This document shows positions 1 through 11,600 of a DNA stretch of 64,000 bases, in pieces. Origin of the DNA: Ampullaceana balthica (Eukaryota > Mollusca > Gastropoda > Lymnaeidae); the NCBI GenBank assembly GCA_944989445.1, contig CALYLW010000011.1, positions 2,013,501 through 2,077,500 of the forward strand, written 5' to 3'. The translations under genes were made by a program, and so were the position numbers. How positions within the stretch are numbered: position 1 is the first letter of the stretch; each line of letters starts with the position of its first letter. Below the pieces are notes generated by a model. The model worked only from the letters and a program-made list of their open reading frames with translations. It ran no database searches and had not been told where the DNA came from.

Positions 1-89
1 GACATTCCATTGTGCGATTTGGTGGTTCTATGGAATAAGGTAGGCCTACCCATTAGGTAAAAGACTGGTGTAAAGTAAGTAAAGCTCCC

Positions 90-358
90 TTTTTCAGATC
101 ATGCTGGCCTCTGGGCCAAGTGAATCAGCGTTCACATGTTTCTATAGCCACGGCATATGAGGGGATTGTGTGGCTAGCACAATGCCCAGCCGCCTTTACT
201 TTACCCCAACTGTCAGGTACCCAGTCGGAGCTGAGTGAACTCACTGATGCCCCTAGCCACGTGACCAAGCCCCTGCCTTCACAGAAATTCAAACTCGTGA
301 TGCTCTGTACACAACCCGTGCGTGCTGCCATTCGACCACCATGCCCCGTAAAAGACTG
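90..358 (-). repeat. tRNA-derived SINE-like repeat
   Basis: Read on the minus strand, positions about 283-345 look like a degraded tRNA head. An A-box-like GGTCGAATGGC lies near 330-343 and a B-box-like GAGTTTGAATTTC near 283-297, close to pol III promoter spacing. The rest (GCCGCCTTTACTTTACCCC and GTCAGGTACCCA on the plus strand) is a body I associate with repeats of pulmonate snails; that is from memory. The short motif GTAAAAGACTG occurs near both ends (about 58 and 349), which could be an internal repeat or a duplicated target. The copy is old and has no coding capacity. Confidence 0.55.
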
Positions 359-526
359 ATGTGATTACTTTTTAATTTCTTTAAAAAATTTGTTGTTGTA
401 TTTACAATAATGAGAGCAGGTCTTGCTGGGCAGTTCAAGATGAGTGTTGTACTACTATGATATTTATAAATCGAATTTGTTCTTTTGTGGTCTAGCTATG
501 AAATTTGGATGGTAAATATCATATTA

Positions 527-2371
527 CAGTCGAAACCGGTTAAGTCGACGGCGTTGGGGTATGAAAAATGGCATCGAGATAACCGATGATCGAGTTAAAA
601 CAAAAACCAATATGGCGGCAAAAATATTAACATGCACTTGAAATTTCTTTATATACGTGTTGTGCGTTAATTAGTGATGGGACGATTAATCAGAATCGTA
701 TCGAAATATAAGAAATATCAATATAAAGTTAAATTATGTGATATATTATATTATGCGAAATGGAACGTCCTTGCGAGTATGATTTATGTACATGAATTAG
801 TGACTCGGCTCTGACTGAGACTGAGGCTCTAGTTTTAGTTCATTTGCTCGTTCGTCCTTGAACTTTATTATTTCATGCTATTTAATACTAATACTAATGA
901 TGTAATTATAATTAAAGTCATAATCTTAGTGTAAGTTTATTACTAATAAATACCAAGGCATTTATTTGTATAAGGACCAAGGAAAACAAACAAGATTCAA
1001 ATAAATATTGTCGTTCGCGCATCGTTCTGCGCATGTCGAAAAAAGTCGCAAATATTGTTAATAATTGACTACCATTACGCTAGGACTAGTGTTTACCGTA
1101 GTTACAACTATCGAACAACCGCTTACACTCATCTTTAAAAATATTTAGGCTTATTTATTTAAGTTTTAAGTCTTCGGAATTTAAATAATTTATTTAGCTG
1201 CAACTTCAATAAGCCCGTAATAGCTTTTTACCCCGGAGTTCGTTTTTGTTGTGTTAGCGACGGTGACTTCAAATCGCTTTCTCCCTATTCTGGTATCTAA
1301 ATAATATACACGTCATCACTTTTAGTCTACTTCGCCTACGGCTAAGGAATGCTTTATTTATTTATTTTTTAATTTTAATTTGCTTAGTTGTCGAAGCACT
1401 GTACGGTCAAAGGTCACGGCTATTACTACAGCACTCTAAGTGAACTCAAAGGGGCGGGGAGGGGGGGGACAAGTTACGGAGTTTTCTAGTTAGGGATAAT
1501 GAGGGTGGTGGGGGGGGGGAGGCTAGACAGGTCTTTGATGTTTATATAAAAGGAAGCCTCTTGCTTTGACATACCAATACAAGACCGCGAGAAGAGAGAC
1601 CTTCCCTCCCCTCCCCCACTGTTATACATCTACAGTCGGTTGGGGGGGAAGGAACATTTTTCTTTTTAAATTGAGTCAGAGCATGCCTTGGAAAATGGCG
1701 AGTGTAGCTCAACCCCGTCATCGTGTGCGCGGCGAAATACAATAATTATGGCAAGTTAACGAGTGAAACATAATATGGTATTTAAATAAATTCCATCTTA
1801 ATATGACTGTTTTATCAGGACTTAGTCGGTATATTAGCTTATTACCCGGAGTTAATTTTATGTTGTGTTACGGCAGAATACCAGACCCAACACGCGAGCG
1901 AACGTGACATCAAAATCAAAGCGTTTTCTTAATAATAATAATATTCTGGTCTATAAATATAAAAATACACGTCATCACTGTTTGTGGAGTTCGCTAGTGA
2001 CTGATTTTAAAAAAAATGTATTCGCTTAGTTACCGAAGCATAGTACCAGAAGTAACAGTAACAGCGCTGAGCAAGCGGGCTGTGACGTCACCAGCAGACC
2101 CTGGTGAGGCAGAAAATTGGTCCCTTCCCTTGGTTATAAAAAAATCATAGCTAACATTTTCAAAAGCTGGTCATGGGGATCGAGATAACCAACGTTAAGT
2201 GGTAAATTTGACCCTTTTTTGTGCTCGTGTTATGAGGTTTCAGCGACTTAAAAAAATCGAATTAAACGACGAGTAATACTAAGACAAAGAGAGAATTTGG
2301 CGGTTCCAAAAAAAACGGCGACATAATGGGGTGGTCGAGATAACCGAGCTCGAGTTAAGTGGGTTCGACTG
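527..2371. mobile_element. Tc1/mariner-type non-autonomous element
   Basis: The element starts CAGTCGAAACCGGTTAAGTC and ends GTTAAGTGGGTTCGACTG, an imperfect inverted terminal pair. It is flanked on both sides by TA (525-526 and 2372-2373), the duplication typical of Tc1/mariner elements. Subterminal sequences also pair (GATCGAGATAACC-like motifs near 575 and 2180, 2335). No transposase frame is visible in 1.8 kb. Inside, about 1200-1440 and 1830-2060 are diverged direct copies sharing ACACGTCATCACT and CCCGGAGTT. It lies upstream of the first visible exon of the unidentified gene. Confidence 0.7.
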
Positions 2372-2497
2372 TAGTACATCTTCAGGAATTTATTTTAAAT
2401 AGATGAAATATTTTGATATAAGTTAATGTCTTTTTAATCAATTTTTTTAGTCATGGCTATGGTATATATCACATAACAAATTTCTTTGATTCCACAG

Positions 2498-2646
2498 ATG
2501 TACCATATAGTGTATTTAATATTGGAGGAAAAGATGATAACAACAGTTTTATTTTCTATGTTATACGCAATTTGCCAAATGATGACCCCATTTTGTCTCA
2601 AGGAAGAGTGGAATTCTTTTTTATGGCTCATCCAAAGTTCAAAAAG
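2498..2646 (+). CDS. Unidentified gene, first visible exon
   Basis: The acceptor is TTTGATTCCACAG and the donor AAG|GTCGGT. The frame begins with two bases completing a codon from an unseen upstream exon and ends at phase 0, encoding VPYSVFNIGGKDDNN through MAHPKFKK. A hAT target duplication begins only 23 bases after the exon, so the intron was invaded right beside the donor. Confidence 0.65.
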
Positions 2647-5600
2647 GTCGGTTTTTTCTGTTGCAAAATCATAGGGCGGTGGTGGTGGTGAACCTTTTTG
2701 GGGCCGCATGCCCCAAATTTAACCAAAATCCACTTATCTATAGCAAAGTGCCAACACTCAAATTAAACCCGAAAATAAGGGTTTGGAAAAACCAGAAGCG
2801 TAACTGGATTTTCTGCGCCCTTGGCTAATTTATTTTTGGTGCCATTGACAAATAGATATATTTTAAAATCCAAAAGGTAGGGAAATACTAAATTTAAATA
2901 AATTGAAGGATTAGCCCTCGGTGCTCTTGGCAACTGCCCTGATGCCAAGTCGCTGTTACGCCTCTGGGCAAAACAACGCACACTTTTCTTAAGACTTAAA
3001 GAAAGAAAAAAAACACGAAGAGAGTTTTCAACGATACAAAAATCTTTTTATTAGAGAAAATAGATTGGTTTTGCTTACTTAATGGGATTTTTACTGTTGT
3101 ATACATTTTGATAAATTTGTCAAACCTTTGCTCATACTTCGTTAATTTGAGTGTAAAACATGCAGCACTCAGGTTTTCTGTCAGTCTGTTTACTTGTGTT
3201 ACATTTGATATAATTCAAAGCTGAAAAAAGCTGTTCACCCACATATAATGATCCAAAGTAAGAATAGCACCCCCATGAGATTTCATTGATTTAAATTTAT
3301 TTGGCAGAGAATTCCACGCCTTAAGGATTTCATTTTAATAACTGCCTGTTTGATCTCTTCACACTCCATCTTCTCACATCTTGCACACAGATCAGAGAAT
3401 TTTCTTTTCATCGTAGAGCTTTCTTGAAATTCAAATAGCTCCATTTCCAGATTTTCAAGATCTAACCATTGTAAGCACAAAAGATCAAGTTCTTGAAACT
3501 TAGATTTATCATTAAAAGTAAGAAAACACTTTGTTGTTTGTATCTGATGGAACTGTAGAATCTGTCATTAAAATTCTCTTTTACAGCTGCTACGATGCTC
3601 GGAAATTCATTATAGATTTCTTTATGACTTGGAGGATTGTGTGCAAATTGTGTAGAATTTTCTAGATGCATCTTTTGATTTGGAAAATATTTCAGCTGCC
3701 TCCTTGCACAATCTCTTTCAAAAGCATGCAGTTTTCTTTCAAATGTTTTTATATCGCAAAACATCCTGTCTGACATTTTCCCCAAGCCTTGCAGTTTCTT
3801 ACTCAGTACATTGAAGTGTTGTGTAAAATCTGTTAAAAAAAACGTTGTTAAGCCAGACCATATCAGTGAGCTGTGGATAATCCTGCCATACTGTGCTTGA
3901 ATCTCATCAAGAAGGGCTTGAAACTGTCTTTAAGAGCTCAAGCTATGATGTAATTCATCATTTTGGTAACATCTTTGAGAACATCGTCTGATATTTTGCA
4001 GCTGTCCCTGGCACAAAGAACTTCTTGGTGAATGAGAGAATGACACAGATTAACTGGATGTTACCTTCTACTCCAGAGTATGGATGACAACATCAACACC
4101 AGACTTAGCCTTTGCTACAAACAAATTATCCAAAGGAAGTAAAAGAGAAGTCGCTGACCAACTTGCTACTAGTGACCATAGACCAATTCTCATACACATA
4201 GAAACCATTCAACTGCCCATAGAAAACTCCACCCTTCCCAGATGGAATTACAAGAAAGCAAACTGGGATCTCTTTGCCCGCTTAACAGATGAATATATGA
4301 CGAACATCAACTGCAAAACAAACCGGGTAAACAAATCCTACTCTGATTTCTCAAGAGCTCTCATCAAAGCCGCTAAGGAATCTATCCCCAGGGGAGCCAG
4401 AATAAACTACATACCAAACTGGTCTCAACATTTAGAACAACTTCACAACGAATCCATCAACGCAAGAAATCTAGCAGAAAAATCCCCAACAGTAGAAAAC
4501 AATATCCAACTAAAAGCCGCAAATGCAATCTTCAGAAAGGAACATCTCTCTTCTCTAAGGAAAAGCTGGCACGAAAAAACCGAACATCTAAATGTAGACA
4601 GAGATGGGACATAAACTATGGAATATTGCAAAAAGTCTTAACCAAGAGGAAAACCATTCTTCTCCAATAGTCCTAGAAGCAGACAATAAAAAACTCACAG
4701 GCCGTGAAGCTGCTCAAAAATTTTTAACCCACTTTAGTACCGTGGGTAATATCAGTATCAGTGAACAAAGATCCAAAGAAGTTAAAGATAAAATAGAAAA
4801 AGCTCAGACAATGGCTACACCACACTCTCATGGAATGATTGCAAACCTAAGTTTGAAAGAGCTCATGGACTCTTTGAAACTACTCAAACCCAAACAAGCT
4901 CCAGGAACAGACAAGATCTCAAATGATATGCTCATTCACCTAGGACCTCTGGCTAAGAAAAAACTACTACAAATATTCAATGCCAGCTGGAAGTCTGGAA
5001 AAATCCCAACTATTTGGAAAAAAGCTATCATGATTCCAATACCAAAACCTGGCAAACCAAGGAGCCAAGTTGACAGCTACCGCCCAATAAGTCTGACCAG
5101 TTGCGTCTGCAAACTGATGGAAAGAATAGTTAATAATAGGCTGATGTGGATACTTGAATCCGAAAATCTACTTGCAGATGAACAGGCAGGATTCAGGAAG
5201 TGCAGATCAACGGAAGATCAAATAGCATACATAGCCCAAGAAATAGAAGACGGCTTCCAGGAAAAGAAATCAACCACCGTTGTCTGGGTTGACCTAGAAA
5301 AAGCATTTGATAAGGTCTGGAAAGAAGGTCTAATTCTAAAGCTACAAAACTACCCATGTATCCCACCGAATGTTAAACTGGATCACAGAATATTTAACAA
5401 ATCGCAAGGCTCTAGTCAAAATGCAAGGAATAAGGAGCAACACAGCTACGATACACAATGGAGTCCCCCAGGGAGGTGTTCTGTCACCCACACTGTTTCT
5501 AATTTTTATAAACGACTTACTACAAATTATTCCTAGAAAAGTAAAAGGCAGCATGTACGCTGATGATCTGGCTCTACTTAGCACAGAAGAATACACAGGC

Positions 5601-8600
5601 ACTTCAAAATTTAGGCTACAAGATGCACTGACCAACCTCAACCTATGGTCTAAGGAATGGGGTATGACCATAAATTCCAAAAAAACTACCTACACAATCT
5701 TCTCCCTTTCAACCAAACAACAAAGCATCAAACTAACCTTAGACAAAAAAGTCCTGGAAAAAAATGACAATCCGACATATCTAGGAGTTACGTTTGACCC
5801 AAGGCTAACCTGGAGAAACCAAATAGATAACGCACAAAAAAAAAGGAATCCAAAGACTGGCGCTGATGAAAAAACTAGCTGGTTCAGACTGGGGCGCAAA
5901 CCACTCCATCCTGAAGAAAACATACACCAGCTATATAAGACCTACCCTAGAATATGGATCCACAGTGTGGAACACAGCAGCCAAATCCAACCTCCAAAAA
6001 ATAGACAAAGTTCAAAACCTAGGGCTTCGAATAATTACAGGAGCAATGAAAACTACCCCAATCAGAGCAATGGAGGACCTAGCTACCCTAAGCACTATGG
6101 AAGTTAGACGAGAAACCAAAACCTTAACACAGTTCACCAAATTAGAAGCATCAGTACATCACCCTCTAAAACCCAAGCTGCAAAAATCCTACTCAACTAA
6201 AAGACTCCAAAGAACAAACTTTATACAAGAAGCCAAACATCTAAAATCCAAACATAAAATTGATAACATTGTGATTGAAGCGACACATCCCCACAGCCAC
6301 TTCCCACCCTGGGACCCAAGTCCACCTCTAATAATCAGAGACAACTTAATCAGCATAGGAAAAAAATCTGACTACGCAACTGACATACTAAGAGTAACAG
6401 TAAATAACATCATCACAGAACAATATCCTGAAAATTCCTGGACAAGAGTCTACACCGATGGCTCCTCAGAAAAAGCCACAAAAAATGGAGGAGCCGGCAT
6501 TCTTATAGAGTGGCCTAACGGAGAACACCTTGAAAAAGCAACTGCCATAGGAAGTCTATCAGATAGCACCAGAGCTGAAAGGAAAGCACTAGAGCTTGCC
6601 GCAAAAATTCTAACAAGTGACCCCCACTCTAAAAACAGCCAGATTGTCATCCTCACTGATGCTAAGACAGTGCTTCAGTCTCTCAAAAACCCAAACACTT
6701 TGATCAATCAGACACTCAGTACAGAACTATTGAAACTGAGCAAAATAACAAAAGAACTTATTCTCCAATGGATCCCTGGACATGTGGAACTTGAAGGAAA
6801 TGTAACTGCTGACTCCTTGGCAAAAACTGGAGGCAGTCAAAACCAGGCAGAGCCATCTCTACACCACGAAGAAATCAAGGCAATGCTCAAAAGAAGTGAA
6901 TCTGAAAGATGGTCCGAGCTAAAAAAAAACCACCCAAAAAGTGATGCATACTTCAAACTCCCCCGCAAATCACAAAACATCATTTTCAGGCTAAGGTCGG
7001 GCCACAACAAACTAAGGCAACACATGTTCCGCAAACTTCGAATTGGAGAAAGCGAAATGTGCCCCTGCGGGATAGCTGCGGAAAATGCGGAACATGTTCT
7101 CCAAAACTGCCCTCTGTACCACCATACCCGGACAGACATATGGCCCCAGGAAGCTACCCTCGATGACAAACTCTATGGTGGACTGGAACAACTGACAGCC
7201 ACAGCGCAGTTCATCACAAATATAGGACTTGCTGTCTAAATCCTCTATCAAAAGATTTTGAGAACGAAGAAGAAGAACTGGATGTTTTGCTTCTTTAACT
7301 TTAACAAAGAACTGTATGAAACCAGATTTTGTTCCTAATCTCTAGTAATTGAAACTACTTTTTCTGGTCTTATGTCTTGTTGCAAAAAGCTTCCATAACA
7401 GCTTTTATCTATTCCTTGAGTTCTTTCGGGCAAAGATGCCAATTTAACCAAGTCTTCTCTCATCGTATCACCAACAGCATAATGCAACATTATTGCTAGC
7501 CTTGCATGGTTATTTATATCTGTTCTTTCATCCAAGAACATTGAGTACCAGGCTGCCTTTTGTAAGTCAGTGGTGAGCTGCTGACCAATATCACTTGCCA
7601 TCTGCAGGACTCAATCTTTAACAGTATTTCTGTCAGTGGTGAGCTGCTGACCAATATCACTTACCATCTGCAGGACAATCTTTAACAGTATTTCTACTAA
7701 GTGGCATTTTTGCGATGCGTTGTTTACTTTTGTCCTTATTTGGAAAGTCATGAAAAAGTGAATTAAATCACCATCAGAGAGCGGTCTACCAGGCACAGTG
7801 AAATTCGAAAGCTGGCCGTTGATAGATGGTTTATTTTAGAAAGATAATTGCAAAAATAAAAATTCCTGGTAATTATAATTCCTCAATTTCCCTTCAATAA
7901 ACACCTTCCGATCAGCTTCATCAAATTCAATAACAAGTAAGTTAGTGAAACTTTCAAGAACAGACTAAAACACTTATTTAAATTACAGAGGATCATTTTA
8001 TTGTGATTATTGATCAAGGAAGAAATATTTTAGTTGCATGCCGGCTGATGAGGTTCTGCGTGCCAACTGTACCATAGGTTCACCATCATTGTCATAGGGG
8101 GATCTAAAGCATTTTATATTTTCTATATTAGCCAAAATGAGATTTTTAAAAGTGCAAAAAATATTTCGTTTTGAAATTTTATATAACTAAATATGAATAT
8201 TTTTATTGATATAATAAATTTGTGTATCAAGACAATGTCATAGTAATTAATTTGGTTAATATATTAAAAATTGTATTAATTAAAAATCGCATTTTGTAAA
8301 GATTTTCACCCCATTTCATTTAGTATAATAAAATCATGTATCATTATCAAGACAGTTAAATTTGTGTACCCGACCTATAAAACCTTTGTCATATGTAAAT
8401 TCAGAAAAACTAATCAGATTTTAAATCTTAGAAAATCATTGGGCTGAAAGGTATGATGGATGGACAAGGAAGTAGACGTGCAGCTAATGCCAAAGAGAGA
8501 CAAGAAGCCTTCCACTACAGCTACACTCATGCTTTTGTACACCTCCTTTACGATATAGAATTTATTGAAGAGGTTAGTACTTTATTATTAAATTCATAGA

Positions 8601-11600
8601 ACCATTTCTCTATAGCAGGGGTCGGTGAACAAGGGTAAATTACCCCATTTGGGGTAAAAAGGGAATTCCTGGGGGTAAAACAGTTTCATTTGGGACTTAT
8701 GAAGTCTGCTAAAATCTGCTAGATTTTAATCTTTTAAATAATTTTTTTTTAAAATAAATCCATCATGTGCAAGTATATTTACGAAAGGCACGGTTTATTA
8801 ATAAGATTTTTTGGCCTTGCAAGGGAGAGGAATCTTAAAATTGAAGTGAACCACTGTATGATCCAAGTATGAAACTAAATTCAGTACCTTTGTTAGCAAA
8901 AGTTGTGAAAGACAGAACTTCTACTTTGGCCTAAAATGTCCGGGAAAAAGTGCTTTCTTCTATAAAAGCAAGTAAATTCTTTTCTATTCAGCTTAATGAG
9001 ATTTCAGTAGTAATGCGCAGCTTATAGTATATGTTTGATACAAAAGTTTACAAACAATTGAAGATGAAATGCGGTTTTGTGCTCCCCTCGAACTGCGATG
9101 TCAAGGAATTTATGTATTCAATAAAGTTAATGAATACTTTGAAAAAGTTAATTTAAAATGGGAAGATTGTATTGCTGTATCTTTTGATGGAGCTCCAGCT
9201 ATGTTGTGTAGTGTTTGTGGGTTTTCAGCTTTTGCAAGAGAGAGGAATCCCAAAATTGAAGTTAACCACTGTATGATACATTGTTCAGCTCTGCTTGTGA
9301 AACATTTGGAACCTGAACTGGAGGTCGTCATACAAGATATTATCCAGATTGTAAATTTCATTAAAGAACATGCACTGCAAACACGACTGTTTCGTAATTT
9401 ATGTGAAGATGGTGAGGCTGAATATACAGACTTACTTTTTCACACCAAGGTACGTGCTGCAATGTTCTAAACAGAGTGTGGGCTCTGAAAGCTGAACTTT
9501 AAACATTTCTGACTGGTCAAAAGCATGCACTGGCAGAGAAGTTTACGAACTATGTTGGGTCGCACATCTTGCCTACTTAATTGATATTTTTGAGCATGTG
9601 AATGCGCTGAACAAAGAATTGCAGGGAAAAATTATCCATATAATTACAACCAGAGAAAGGATTGCAGCATTTGGATTAAAGCTTTGATATTGGAAACAAA
9701 AAGCAGAATGAAACAAGTTAGCAGCCTTTTCAAAGTTGGCCTTGTACTTGGAAGATTGTACAAATATAACTTTTGACGACATCAAGGATATAGTTATCAG
9801 ACATCTTACCAAGCTCAAAGAACGGTTCACTCTTTACTTTCCAGTTATTGATTCGCATAAAAATAAGTTGGATTGTAGATCCATTTTGATGTGACATTGA
9901 GGATGTACCAGATGAACCTCAAGGGTTGGCAGAGGCACTTCTTAAACTTCAGTCTAATAATGAGGCACGTATTGAATTTGCAAACAAAGCAGATCTGACA
10001 CATTTTTGGATGTCAAGTGCTACAAATGCTTTCAACGCTGCACTTGAGGATGCTGTCAAGAAGTTGCTGCCTTTTGCAACAACGTACCTTTCTGAAGAAG
10101 GTTTTTTTTTAAACTCTAGTGAACATAAAAACAAAGCTATGAAATCAATGAGACCCTGAAGACAACATCCAACTTGCACTGACATCAAAAATCCCTAATT
10201 TTGATGGAATTGTGTCAAAAATGAAACATCATTTTTTTAAAAACTGAACTTTAAAAAAAAACTCTGTGTTTTATAATAAATATTGATGACATTAATTTAT
10301 GTATAATTTATGTTATTTTTTAAAGTAAATTTGTGTTCATCCCACTTTATTGCATTTTGTCAGATTTATTATTATATGGCCAAGGCTGTTATACATATAA
10401 AAAACAATATTATTTTCGACTGTTAACATTTATAATTGAATCATACACATAATCATTTTCTGGTCATATTTAGACAATTTAGTTCCAGTGAAACTTGGAC
10501 AAGCCACACAAACCCCAAGATATATATGTTGTTTTAAAACTCTAACATGGTGTCGATAAAAAAAAGCCAAATGGGCATGTCACCTAGAAAAAATTCTAGC
10601 CAGCAAAGATATTGTATAGACCAGTGATTCCCATAGTGTGCGCTACCGCCCTGTTCTGGGCGCTGAAGCGATCCAGGGGGGCGGTGAAGGCCAAGGGTCA
10701 ATTTGGGGGGCGGTGAATAACTGTAAGGGGGCGGTGAAAGCATAAAAAAGGAAAAGAAGATTTAGAAAAAAAATTATTCATGTATTCTGCTCATAAGGTT
10801 TATTTTTTCTTTAAAAAGCGCTTTGGACGTTGGAAAGGTTACCCCATACTCCCTCAATTGCATTTAGTTGGTTTTTTTTTATAGGCAATTGCGCAATTCC
10901 AGACTGCAAGAATATTTGAAATAAAATTAATGGGGATAAAAAAGATCAGGATTTATATTATTTTCAAACACTAAAATACAAATTTATCAAACAACTGTCT
11001 TTGACAAAACTCTTTTCAACAGCAACCACACAAGATGGCAAAGGCTTGCTAGCTTCTTACAATATTGCAATTATTTATTGCCTAATCGGGTAAACCTCAT
11101 ACTATTGATGAAGAACAAATTGTACTGGCTATAAGTGAATTAATATGGACTGTGATAAATAAGCAGGCATCTGATATTATCAAGAAAAATTCATTCAGCA
11201 ATAATACAGTGCAAACAAGAATTGATGTAAAGGCTCAAGGTGTTGAAGATTCATTGTGTGGCTATTTAAAAACATCTCTGTTTTCTATTGAACTTGAGGA
11301 GTCAACTTTTCCAGGAAATGAAGCTTTACTTTTGTCATACATACGGTTCACAAAGGAAGCATAAAATTGCCAAGAATTATTATTTGATAAATATTTGCAA
11401 ACTGACTCCAAAAAGTAACTACAAATGATGAATTTAAATCCACCAACAATTCTGGCTGGAAAAAGAGATTCTGAAGTTGTTTTTTTTTGTGTGTGTGTAC
11501 CATAACCTTTTTTTGAGGTCATAGGGTGTTCTAATGTTTCCATAAGAACATTCTCGGGCTTAGTAGACCTTGGCGGCGCCCATCCCTCTCCAGGTCAGCG

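Larger units (their letters stand above)
2970..7830 (-). pseudogene. hAT transposase relic split by a LINE
   Basis: Reading leftward, the N-proximal half is at 7830-7287, with DIGQQLTTDLQKAAWYSMFL, LDERTDINNHARLAIML, VGDTMREDLVKLASLPERTQ and KSGFIQFFVKVKEAKHPV. The frame then resumes beyond the inserted LINE at 4051-2970 with a LICHSLIHQE-like stretch, GKMSDRMFCDIKTFERKLHA, DCARRQLKYFPNQ and DLENLEMELFEFQ. These match the order of a cut-and-paste hAT (RNase-H-fold) transposase of the GTF2IRD2/EPM2AIP1-like group. Stops, frameshifts, a 65-bp tandem duplication (7566-7695) and the LINE make it non-functional. Family assignment rests on recognised motif order only. Confidence 0.75.
2677..8091 (-). 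mobile_element. hAT element in intron, with nested LINE and MITE
   Basis: The exact 8-bp duplication TCATAGGG flanks the element (2669-2676 and 8092-8099). The ends are inverted: GGTGGTGGTGAACC on the left, GGTTCACCATCATTG on the right. Inside, on the minus strand, are remains of a hAT transposase of the GTF2IRD2/EPM2AIP1-like type. A LINE (4063-7275) and a hAT MITE (2793-2966) inserted later, each with its own duplication. Without them the element is about 2 kb, a normal size for a decayed hAT. A terminal piece of the same family (GGTTCGCCATCACTG) lies at 49325-49416. Confidence 0.85.
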
